In this document: one piece after another, positions 1 through 6,418 of the stretch | Position numbering within the stretch: position 1 is the stretch's first letter | How the letters are laid out: the number at the start of each line of letters is the position of its first letter | NCBI GenBank assembly: GCA_905372345.1 | Contig: CAJPPE010000064.1 | Location: 1-8,007 of the forward strand | DNA from: an uncultured Treponema sp. | GTDB lineage: Bacteria; Spirochaetota; Spirochaetia; Treponematales; Treponemataceae | DNA length: 8,007 nucleotides | Direction of reading: 5' to 3' | Notes under the pieces: generated by a model | What the model saw: the letters and a program-made list of their open reading frames with translations, nothing else | Databases searched by the model: none | Told to the model about the DNA's origin: nothing | Program-made: the position numbers and the translations under genes

Positions 1-37
1 CCTTTAAAAAAACTGTTTTTTTAGCACCCATAATCAT
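1..37 (-). CDS. Start of an unidentified gene downstream of miaA (partial, runs off the left edge)
   Basis: An open frame begins with an ATG (37-35) that overlaps the miaA TGA stop in an ATGA arrangement. It stays open to the window edge and reads [13 protein letters not shown] second in-frame ATG lies at 31-29. The overlap is typical of translational coupling inside an operon and implies co-transcription with rpoZ and miaA. No Shine-Dalgarno sequence precedes either ATG. Only 12 codons are visible, so no function can be assigned. The frame could be spurious, although no terminator is seen between miaA and it. Confidence 0.4.
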   Translation of the reverse strand, partial: MIMGAKKTVFLK

Positions 38-1020
38 TTTAATAGTTTTTTATAAAACCCGCAAATATCCTTATAAAGCCTTAATATTTCGGCCTTATCT
101 TCTATAAAATAGCGGTGAACATCGGGGATTGTTTTAAAAAAGGTTTCTTGACGTTTGGCATAGTGTTTGGTATTCTGTTTTATAAGAGCCGAGACTTCCT
201 CCAAGTCTGATTCCGGTTTTAAGCGCTTATTTTCATCGAAAAATTCCCTGTAGCCTATGGCTTTAAGTCCGGGGCTTTCGCTTGTATAGCCCATCTCATA
301 AAGCTTTTTTACTTCATCATATAAGCCCTCGGCAAACATAGCATCGACCCTCTTTTCGATTCTTTCGTATAAGAGAGAGCGGGTTCTTTCGATGCTTAAG
401 ATAAAAAACTCGTATTCTTCTCTTGGATTTTCGGGGAGGGCAAAAGAGCTTAAAGGCTTCCCTGAAGCGGTAAAAACTTCATGAGCTCTTATTATTCTGT
501 ATTCGTCATGAACATGGAGCCTTTCTGCCGTCTGAGGGTCTATTTTTTTTAGCTCTTCTAAAAGAATGCCGGACCCTTCTTCCTTTGCCCGTTTTTGAAA
601 ATGCCCACGGATTTTAGGGTCGGCTGTGGGCGTAACGGGAAGGCCGTATATAAAATTCTTTAAGAAAAAAGCCGTCCCTCCCATCAAGACCGGAAGTTTT
701 CCCTGCCTATATATTTCGGGGCAAAGCTTATCGGCTTCTTTTACAAAATCGGCTGCCGAAAATTCTTCGGAAGGGTCTTTTATGGCGATTAAATGATGGG
801 GAAGGTCTTCCAATTCTTCTTTGGAAGGTGAAGCCGAGCCGATATGCATATGTTTATACACCTGAACCGAGTCGGCACTTATAATTTCGGCACAAGCTGA
901 AAGAGCCGAGATTCCGCCTTCTTTTGAGAAATCTTTTGAATGTTTATAAGAAAATATTTCGGAGGCTAAGCTTGTTTTTCCCGAAGCCGTCGCTCCGAAA
1001 AAAATCAATACTGGAACCAC
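34..1020 (-). CDS. miaA: tRNA dimethylallyltransferase MiaA
   Basis: Transfers a dimethylallyl group to N6 of A37 in tRNAs that read UNN codons, giving i6A, usually the substrate of MiaB. The 328-residue length is close to the family norm. Visible motifs are the P-loop GATASGKT (9-16), [10 protein letters not shown] (47-56, with the conserved Asp50), [14 protein letters not shown] (114-127), GLKAIGYRE (251-259) and [15 protein letters not shown] (282-296). Compared with the E. coli protein there are about 16 extra residues between the P-loop helix and the second strand (about 24-45), and Val52 replaces the usual Arg of the SADSRQVY motif. The start is a GTG with no Shine-Dalgarno, 22 bases after the rpoZ stop. 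It is the first canonical start after an in-frame TAG, so a longer protein is excluded unless ATT is used. It sits in the rpoZ-miaA operon and overlaps the next gene by ATGA. Confidence 0.96.
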   Translation of the reverse strand: MVPVLIFFGATASGKTSLASEIFSYKHSKDFSKEGGISALSACAEIISADSVQVYKHMHIGSASPSKEELEDLPHHLIAIKDPSEEFSAADFVKEADKLCPEIYRQGKLPVLMGGTAFFLKNFIYGLPVTPTADPKIRGHFQKRAKEEGSGILLEELKKIDPQTAERLHVHDEYRIIRAHEVFTASGKPLSSFALPENPREEYEFFILSIERTRSLLYERIEKRVDAMFAEGLYDEVKKLYEMGYTSESPGLKAIGYREFFDENKRLKPESDLEEVSALIKQNTKHYAKRQETFFKTIPDVHRYFIEDKAEILRLYKDICGFYKKLLK

Positions 1021-1042
1021 GCAAACGTTTGAAGCAGAAATT

Positions 1043-1249
1043 TTAGTTGAATTCGGGGTGACGCTCTATCTGATAGTTTACTTCACCGGTAAAAATTTGC
1101 TTTGCTCCGGCTGAAACAACCTTGTCTCCGCTTTTTTCGGCATTAGGCTCTTGGATTTTAGCCAGCTGATAGGCCCTTCTTGTCGATGCGCATGTAATCT
1201 CGTAAATATTGTCATCAAACTCGATGAGTTCTTCTAATGGAAATATCAT
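1043..1249 (-). CDS. rpoZ: DNA-directed RNA polymerase omega subunit
   Basis: Small subunit that binds beta-prime and assists RNA polymerase assembly. At 68 residues it is a short member of the family. Recognition rests on the N-terminal segment [20 protein letters not shown] (4-23) followed by RRAYQLA (24-30), which matches the omega pattern of an N-x-[YF]-E motif, then a helix with Arg-Arg-Ala...Gln-Leu. The later segment [17 protein letters not shown] (44-60) fits the family's C-terminal part. The ATG is the only sensible start, because an in-frame TAG lies 12 bases upstream. A near-consensus promoter ends six bases before this ATG and there is no Shine-Dalgarno, so translation is probably leaderless. 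It is the first gene of an operon with miaA. Assignment is by motif resemblance and short length limits certainty. Confidence 0.85.
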   Translation of the reverse strand: MIFPLEELIEFDDNIYEITCASTRRAYQLAKIQEPNAEKSGDKVVSAGAKQIFTGEVNYQIERHPEFN

Positions 1250-1255
1250 AAGCTT

Positions 1256-1284
1256 ATTCTACTATTATTTAAGAAAAAAGTCAA
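1256..1284 (-). promoter_or_regulatory. Sigma70-type promoter of rpoZ-miaA, abutting the start codon
   Basis: On the minus strand, TTGACT (1284-1279) and TAGAAT (1261-1256) are separated by exactly 17 bases. Only AAGCTT (1255-1250) lies between the -10 box and the rpoZ ATG at 1249. The expected transcription start, about 7 bases past the -10, therefore coincides with the A of the ATG, giving an mRNA with essentially no leader. Confidence 0.7.
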
Positions 1285-1333
1285 TATTTTCACTTATTGA
1301 ATTTCCGAGGTTATAAATGTCATTCACTCTTGC

Positions 1334-1362
1334 TTGACAAAAAGATAGTGCGGTTATATAAT
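1334..1362 (+). promoter_or_regulatory. Consensus sigma70 promoter of the RND-LolA-like-OMP operon
   Basis: TTGACA (1334-1339) and TATAAT (1357-1362) are both perfect consensus hexamers with an optimal 17-base spacer. The predicted transcription start near 1369 leaves a leader of about 20 bases before the ATG at 1389. The promoter diverges from the rpoZ promoter, whose -35 box lies 49 bases away. I see no convincing operator palindrome over it, so the sequence suggests strong constitutive expression. Confidence 0.85.
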
Positions 1363-1376
1363 TAACAAATCTTGTT

Positions 1377-1383
1377 GAGGGAG
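1377..1383 (+). promoter_or_regulatory. Ribosome binding site of the RND exporter gene
   Basis: GAGGGAG ends 5 bases before the ATG at 1389 and supports that start codon. Confidence 0.8.
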
Positions 1384-1388
1384 CCTTT

Positions 1389-4115
1389 ATGAAAAAAGAG
1401 AAAACATTCACATTTAAACAGATATTTTCTACAAAAAATTTTTATAAACATCCCGTATCAATGCTTATAACGATTCTTGCAATAACCTTGTTTTTTGCTC
1501 TTCAAATAATAAGATTAAATTTTGATAATAACAACTTCCGGTTTATTCCTAAAAACGACCCTTCCAGAATCAGTGCAAAAAAAATTGCCGACATTTTCGG
1601 AGAAGATGTGCCGATTTTGATAGGCATAGAACGCCGTTTTTCTACCATCATTGACAAAGAATTTTTAGATGAAGTGAAACAACTGGATGAAAAACTAAAA
1701 GAAATTGAGTTGGTAAAAAACACGGTTTTGATAACAAATACAACCCATATAGACATTGGCGAAGAAGGGATTGTAAGCGAGCTCATTATTCCGCCGGATT
1801 TTTCGGGTGCGGAAGAAGAAATTAAGTCTATTAAACATAAGCTCCGCAGTTGGGACATGTATGAACGGAGCCTTGTTTCCGAAGATTTACATGCAACCCA
1901 AATCCTTGTTTTTCTTAATATAACAAATGAAGAAAGCGGCTCTCCCGAAACAATTGCGGCCTGCCGTAAAATTATGAAACTGACAGACTCTTGGAATTTT
2001 CCCGATTCTAAAATTTACCTGACGGGGACTCCTATTTTTAACGAGATAGTAAATGAAGCAACCGCCCATGATTTAAGCTTTTTAGTTCCTCTGGTTATCA
2101 TTGTCGTTTTGGGCGTTTTATTTCTTTCTTTTAGAAGGTTTACCGGTGTGTTTTTACCGCTTTTGACGGTTATATGCTCCGTAATATGGGCTTTGGGAGC
2201 GATGGCTCTTTTTAATGTTCCCTTATCGATTCTTTCTACAATTTTACCGATTATTTTAATTGCAGTCGGTTCGGCATACGGCATCCATGTTATAAACCAC
2301 TATTATGACGAGGTCGTACAAGATGATTCCATCTCAAAAGAGGAGCATAAAGAACAGGTTGTTAAGGCCTTAAGCGAGGTTATAAGGCCGGTTTTTTTGG
2401 CTGCTCTCACAACCTTCGCAGGCTTTGTTTCTTTTTGTTTTACCTCTGTCGTCCCCATCTTCGAATTCGGTATCTTTTCGAGCTTCGGTGTTGCAGCAGC
2501 ATTTTTAATATCCATAACCTTAATTCCCGGCATATTGATACTAAGAGGGCCTAAAAAGCCGTCAATGCGATGGGCGGATAAAAAAGATAACACCAGCCGC
2601 TTGGATCGCGGCATTGCAAGTACCTTTGTTCTTATTGCAGAACATTCCCGCTCGGTCATTCTTTTTGTCGGTCTCATAATAATTTTTTCCATATTCGGAG
2701 TAAAGAAACTTGTTATCGATAATGTTTTGATGGAGTACTTTGATAAAGATGTTGCAGTAATTCAATCCGATAGTTTTATGCGTAAACACTTCGGCGGTTC
2801 AAAAGTTCTTGAAATGGTCATAAAGACCCAAGACGGTTCCGATGTTTTACGTCCCGATATTTTAAAAGCTATCGATGATCTTTCTTCTTTTTTGGAAGAA
2901 GAAGTTGAAGATGTAGGCAAGGTTACCTCTATCGTTCCCCTAATTAAGCGTTTAAATCAGGCATATAATGCCGATGAAGCTCCCGAAGGAGTTTCTAAAG
3001 AAAGTCAAGGTGCTGATGATAATATAAATGAAGCAGAACCTTCAGACGATTTCGGAGACTTCGGAAATTTTGAAGAAGAATCGTATGACGCTGATGCTCA
3101 AATTGCAAAAAACACCTCTAAACCTAAAAAGCAATATACCCAAGAAGAAATTATGGCTATGCTGAACGAAGCCGCGGAAGAAAGAGCAAAAAATAATCTT
3201 TCCGCAGAGGACTTAGTTTACGAATTCGGAAAAAAAGTAAACTACAAGGGGCTTGCCTACTATGAGATTCCTTCCGATCCTAAAAAATACGGCAAGAATT
3301 CTCAAGAAGAACTTTCGGCCATAATGCAAAACTATCTAATACTTTTAGGGAAAAACACTGAAGGTTTTTTAGATAATAATACAAATCCCAAAACATTAAA
3401 AGTGAATATTCAGCTCCGCACCGTCGGACAGCAGGATACGGACAAGGTTCTTGAAGAAATTAACGAATTTGTACACCTTAAATTCCCCAAGGATGTAATA
3501 GCCGAAACAGGCGGCTTTGTATTGGTCGAAAAGACCTTGAACAAACTCGTAGTAGAATCCCAATTGATTTCAGTAGGGGTTTCCTTATTTATAGTTTTTA
3601 TAATTCTTTCCGTCTATTATAAATCAGCCTTTGCGGGCTTTTTTGGAATTATTCCGCTGGCACTTTCTATCTTGATTAACTTCGGCATAATGGGCAGATT
3701 GGGCATAAAGCTCAACATAGGAACTGCAATGGTTGCAAGTTTTGCAATAGGAATAGGAGTTGATTATACAATTCATCTTTTGGCAGCCTATCATAAATGC
3801 TTTTTAAAAACAAAGGGCAGCGGCCAATTTTTGTATCTAACCTTCTTGGGCTCGGGAAAGGCTATCTTATTCAATGCCGTATCCGTAGGAGCAGGTTTTG
3901 CAGTTTTAATGTTCTCAAAATTTAACATGCTTTCAGAACTGGGCTTTTTAATTGCCCTGATAATGATAACCAGCTCCCTCGGCAGCTTGACTATTCTTCC
4001 GGTTTTATTAAATTTAATGAAACCAAAGTTTATAAGAAAACTTTTACCTGTAGACATAAAGGAAATCAAAAACGAATATCCTTTTAATGAAGAAAAAGAT
4101 ACGGAGGAAGTATGA
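1389..4115 (+). CDS. RND superfamily exporter, MMPL/COG1033-like, 12 TM
   Basis: Inner-membrane proton-driven exporter of the class that moves lipids and other hydrophobic molecules. The 908 residues fall into two RND halves. TM1 is at about 21-42, a periplasmic loop at 43-225, TM2-6 at 228-387, TM7 at 420-440, a second periplasmic loop at 441-722, and TM8-12 at 723-878. The TM4 motif of half one is GSAYGIHVINHYYDE (294-308), without the usual Asp. The equivalent in half two is GIGVDYTIHLLAAYH (788-802), with Asp792 as the likely proton-relay residue. The second loop carries an acidic, low-complexity insert (about 525-600), including SDDFGDFGNFEEES, that resembles the N-terminus of the barrel protein encoded downstream. 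No membrane fusion protein or TolC gene is next to it. The stop overlaps the next gene's ATG by 4 bases. The substrate cannot be read from the sequence. Confidence 0.92.
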   Translation: MKKEKTFTFKQIFSTKNFYKHPVSMLITILAITLFFALQIIRLNFDNNNFRFIPKNDPSRISAKKIADIFGEDVPILIGIERRFSTIIDKEFLDEVKQLDEKLKEIELVKNTVLITNTTHIDIGEEGIVSELIIPPDFSGAEEEIKSIKHKLRSWDMYERSLVSEDLHATQILVFLNITNEESGSPETIAACRKIMKLTDSWNFPDSKIYLTGTPIFNEIVNEATAHDLSFLVPLVIIVVLGVLFLSFRRFTGVFLPLLTVICSVIWALGAMALFNVPLSILSTILPIILIAVGSAYGIHVINHYYDEVVQDDSISKEEHKEQVVKALSEVIRPVFLAALTTFAGFVSFCFTSVVPIFEFGIFSSFGVAAAFLISITLIPGILILRGPKKPSMRWADKKDNTSRLDRGIASTFVLIAEHSRSVILFVGLIIIFSIFGVKKLVIDNVLMEYFDKDVAVIQSDSFMRKHFGGSKVLEMVIKTQDGSDVLRPDILKAIDDLSSFLEEEVEDVGKVTSIVPLIKRLNQAYNADEAPEGVSKESQGADDNINEAEPSDDFGDFGNFEEESYDADAQIAKNTSKPKKQYTQEEIMAMLNEAAEERAKNNLSAEDLVYEFGKKVNYKGLAYYEIPSDPKKYGKNSQEELSAIMQNYLILLGKNTEGFLDNNTNPKTLKVNIQLRTVGQQDTDKVLEEINEFVHLKFPKDVIAETGGFVLVEKTLNKLVVESQLISVGVSLFIVFIILSVYYKSAFAGFFGIIPLALSILINFGIMGRLGIKLNIGTAMVASFAIGIGVDYTIHLLAAYHKCFLKTKGSGQFLYLTFLGSGKAILFNAVSVGAGFAVLMFSKFNMLSELGFLIALIMITSSLGSLTILPVLLNLMKPKFIRKLLPVDIKEIKNEYPFNEEKDTEEV
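4103..4110 (+). promoter_or_regulatory. Strong ribosome binding site of the LolA-like gene inside the exporter's last codons
   Basis: GGAGGAAG lies just before the ATG at 4112, within the final codons of the RND gene. With the ATGA overlap it implies coupled translation of pump and carrier. Confidence 0.8.
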
Positions 4116-4885
4116 AAAAAATTACTTTAAGTTTAATTTTTACTATCGGATTTTGCAGTTTAATCTTTGCCCAAAGTGCAGAAGAAATTGCAGCTAAAAC
4201 AAAGACAAAAAATACGGCATCTTCACTTGGCTCGGAATCAAGTTTGGATATGCAGTCAGGCGGAAAAACCCTTTCAACATTAGAGATTAGACAATATTCT
4301 TCTTTGGACAAAAACGGTTTACAGAGAATGTTTGTCGAAATAAAAAATCCCCCGTCTTATAAGGGTTCAAGATTTTTAATGATTGAAAAGGCCGACGGCA
4401 CCACGGACCAGAAAATGTATTTGGCCCAAACAAAAAAGGTACAAAAAATATCGGCCCAAGGAAGTGCCGATGAGCCATTTATGGGTTCGGACTTTTCAAA
4501 TAACGATATTTCGTTTATGGAAAGGGACACAAAGCTCGATAATTTTAAAATTTTAGGCGAAGAAGAATATGCCGGAAAGCCTGTCTATCTTATAGAATCT
4601 ACCCCTAAGGATAAAAATTATACATATTCAAAAACCATAATGCGGATCACAAAGGATAAAAATCTTTTACTCAAGGCAGAATTTTATCAAGGTTCTCAGC
4701 TTGTAAAGACTCTTGAGCTTTACGATTATAAGGAAGTAAACGGAATAATGACAGCCTATAAAACAAAACTGTCCACCGTCAAAACAAATACCTCAACCAT
4801 AATCACAATAAAAAAAATAGAATACGGTATGAAGATTCCCGATTATGTTTTTACACAAAAATACTTGGAAACCGGTAAAAAATAA
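4112..4885 (+). CDS. Periplasmic LolA-like outer-membrane lipoprotein-sorting/lipid carrier protein
   Basis: Predicted soluble periplasmic carrier of 257 residues in the LolA/LolB-fold group often named 'outer membrane lipoprotein-sorting protein'. A signal peptide (1-20, MKK start, hydrophobic core, cut after IFA before Gln21) is followed by a mature protein rich in alternating beta-strands. Family-like elements are FVEIKNPPSYKGSRFLMIEK (74-93), MYLAQTKKVQKIS (102-114), the MGSDFSNNDISF segment (124-135) and YAGKPVYLIES (153-163). Cys15 does not form a lipobox (IGFC), so it is probably not a lipoprotein. The mature chain is Lys-rich. It overlaps the RND gene by 4 bases and precedes a beta-barrel gene. 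In such neighbourhoods this family is thought to ferry hydrophobic cargo between the pump and the outer membrane. It is not necessarily the general LolA of the cell. Confidence 0.85.
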   Translation: MKKITLSLIFTIGFCSLIFAQSAEEIAAKTKTKNTASSLGSESSLDMQSGGKTLSTLEIRQYSSLDKNGLQRMFVEIKNPPSYKGSRFLMIEKADGTTDQKMYLAQTKKVQKISAQGSADEPFMGSDFSNNDISFMERDTKLDNFKILGEEEYAGKPVYLIESTPKDKNYTYSKTIMRITKDKNLLLKAEFYQGSQLVKTLELYDYKEVNGIMTAYKTKLSTVKTNTSTIITIKKIEYGMKIPDYVFTQKYLETGKK

Positions 4886-4897
4886 ATTATTTATAAA

Positions 4898-4943
4898 TTA
4901 AGGGAGACCTTAAACACAAATTGAGTTAAGGTTTCCTATAAGG
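4898..4943 (+). promoter_or_regulatory. Intergenic leader with mutually exclusive hairpins upstream of the OMP gene
   Basis: CCTTAA (4908-4913) can pair with the upstream TTAAGG (4898-4903), closing a GAGA tetraloop of the GNRA type. It can instead join an 11-base-pair stem, GGAGACCTTAA (4903-4913) with TTAAGGTTTCC (4926-4936), with one G-U pair and a 12-base loop. A further TAAGG (4939-4943) is the only Shine-Dalgarno-like sequence before the OMP ATG and could also pair with CCTTA. There is no T-tract after the long stem, so it does not look like a simple terminator. A role in mRNA processing, stability or translation control of the barrel is inferred. Confidence 0.5.
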
Positions 4944-4954
4944 TATTTTACAAT

Positions 4955-6373
4955 ATGAAAAAGTCTTTCTTTATGTTAGTTTTTATCCTTTCTATAAGTG
5001 CATTGATTTTTAGCGAAGATGACAGTTTGGGAGATTTCGGTTTTGATAATGAAGAAAGCGGAAGGGAATCAAGTGTATTCAGCATAGATTTCGGCGGTGC
5101 TTTTTATACAGGCACGGAAGTTTTCTTTGATGCCCTTAAAAAACCCGAAAACTTTAAACCGCCCTTCCCTCTTTGGGGCAGTCTCCATTTAGAAGCAAAG
5201 TCGCCCCTTGCCGAAGCCTATGCCTCGGTAAACTTAAACGCCAAAACTCTTGCGATCGGAATGGGTGAAACAGCCGAATTCTTTCCCAATCCTCTTTTTC
5301 CTGCATGGATTGACGAAGCCTATGTACAAGCCCTTACCGGCCCTGTAGTTTTTGGCGGAGGAATCAAAAAAATAAACTGGGGAAGAGCTAATTTTTTAAG
5401 TGTTTTGGATATTGTAAACCCCAAGGACTACAGCAAGCCTTACGAATTCTATCCCGAAAAAATTAAAAAAGCTTCTCCGGTTTTTTTTCTTTCGGCCTAT
5501 CTGCCCAAAGAAATGAAGCTTGAGTTTGTATATCTTCCGGTTTTTGAAGCCGATGAATTTGCGCTCGACGGGCGATGGGAAAAAAACACATTTGCAAACA
5601 TTGAGCAAGCTCTACCTTCTTCTGAAAATAAAGCCTTGTTTGAAGCAAAGAAAAAACTTTTTTTAAAAGACCAAAAAACAAACACATTTGACTATGCCCA
5701 AGGAGGCTTGCGTTATAGCCTGACAATCGGCGGTAAACACGATCTAGGCTTTCAGTATTTTACGGGCTTTTTACATGAGCCTAATTTTAAATCGAGGCAT
5801 AAACCTTCCGCCCCCACCGAAGCGGAATTTACACAAGTCTTCGATAAGGCAGAACTTACATACAACCGCTATCATCAAATCGGGGCAGATTATGAGGCAA
5901 TGTTCGGACAGTTTACAGTACAGGCCGAACTTGCCGCAAACATAACCGCTGACTTAAAAGGAAACAATCCCGATATATACAACCCGAACCTTGCATGGAA
6001 TTTAGGCCTTTTATACGATCTTCCTAAAAATATAAACTTAAGACTTCAAGCTGCCGAAACTGTAAGACTTTTAAATTCGGGAATAAATCAAGATAAACTC
6101 AGTCTCGACACGGAAAAGGGAAGCCCTATAACAGATAGCCGGCTCCTTTTTTCCATCGCTCAAACCTTGGTACGAGGCTCCCTTGAATGGAAGCTCAATG
6201 CTATTGTAGAAATAGAAGATGCGGATTTTATAATAAACCCCGAACTTTCATGGCTGATAGGCACAATCGACTTTGATTTAGGCTTGGGCTTCTTCGGCGG
6301 CAAAAAAAGCGGTAAATTAGGCCGATACCGAAACAATCATTTTATAAAAATGAGCATCGGCTATGAGTTTTAA
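4955..6373 (+). CDS. Outer-membrane beta-barrel protein, DUF1302-like
   Basis: Predicted outer-membrane protein of 472 residues. A signal peptide (1-20, MKKSFFMLVFILSISALIFS) precedes a very acidic mature N-terminus, EDDSLGDFGFDNEESGRES (21-39). The rest alternates short amphipathic strands and loops and ends in a terminal Phe (...SIGYEF), as expected for insertion by the BAM machinery. The segment NWGRANFLSVLDIVNPKDYS (141-160), with Trp142, Gly143, Asp152, Asn155, Pro156 and Asp158, resembles the W-G...D-x-x-N-P-x-D signature of DUF1302-type proteins that accompany RND pumps elsewhere. A Lys-rich stretch lies at 222-243. The gene follows the LolA-like gene by 69 bases containing a structured leader; its Shine-Dalgarno is weak (TAAGG, 11 bases from the ATG). 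Role inferred: outer-membrane terminus of the RND-LolA-like system. No substrate can be assigned. Confidence 0.8.
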   Translation: MKKSFFMLVFILSISALIFSEDDSLGDFGFDNEESGRESSVFSIDFGGAFYTGTEVFFDALKKPENFKPPFPLWGSLHLEAKSPLAEAYASVNLNAKTLAIGMGETAEFFPNPLFPAWIDEAYVQALTGPVVFGGGIKKINWGRANFLSVLDIVNPKDYSKPYEFYPEKIKKASPVFFLSAYLPKEMKLEFVYLPVFEADEFALDGRWEKNTFANIEQALPSSENKALFEAKKKLFLKDQKTNTFDYAQGGLRYSLTIGGKHDLGFQYFTGFLHEPNFKSRHKPSAPTEAEFTQVFDKAELTYNRYHQIGADYEAMFGQFTVQAELAANITADLKGNNPDIYNPNLAWNLGLLYDLPKNINLRLQAAETVRLLNSGINQDKLSLDTEKGSPITDSRLLFSIAQTLVRGSLEWKLNAIVEIEDADFIINPELSWLIGTIDFDLGLGFFGGKKSGKLGRYRNNHFIKMSIGYEF

Positions 6374-6408
6374 CTATTTGGTAACTAAAAATATTTAATA
6401 AGATAATC

Positions 6409-6414
6409 GGAGGT
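6409..6414 (+). promoter_or_regulatory. Ribosome binding site of the Nfu-type gene
   Basis: GGAGGT lies 5 bases (counted after GGAGG) before the ATG at 6419 and fixes this start. A weak promoter-like pair, TTGGTA (6378-6383) and GATAAT (6402-6407), lies just upstream and might give the gene its own transcript. Confidence 0.75.
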
Positions 6415-6418
6415 CATT

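Noticed and set aside
6..22. A-run/T-run near-palindrome at the left edge as a terminator for miaA
   Set aside because: It is imperfect and lacks a GC stem, and the same bases read as codons of a gene that starts by overlap with miaA.
1298..1326. TGAAT...ATTCA inverted repeat upstream of the RND promoter as an operator
   Set aside because: Only 5-base arms with a 19-base gap in AT-rich sequence, which is expected by chance.
1502..1858. Long open frame on the minus strand inside the RND gene, with others at 2015-2284, 2303-2692 and 3791-4069
   Set aside because: Antisense to a full-length membrane protein with clear family motifs. Their translations are low-complexity Ser/Lys/Phe mirrors of TM codons and have no ribosome sites I could see.
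4154..4171. Lipoprotein signal (Cys15) in the LolA-like protein
   Set aside because: IGFC lacks an acceptable residue before Cys and the Cys sits inside the hydrophobic core. Cleavage after Ala20 fits better.
4921..4954. Possible promoter for the OMP gene (TTGAGT or TTAAGG with TACAAT just before the ATG)
   Set aside because: Spacing from TTGAGT is 22 bases, TTAAGG is a poor -35, and the -10 would place the start inside the coding region.
5396..5726. Three overlapping minus-strand open frames inside the OMP gene
   Set aside because: They lie opposite well-supported beta-barrel sequence. Their Phe/Lys-rich translations are what complemented Lys/Phe codons give, and no family is recognisable.
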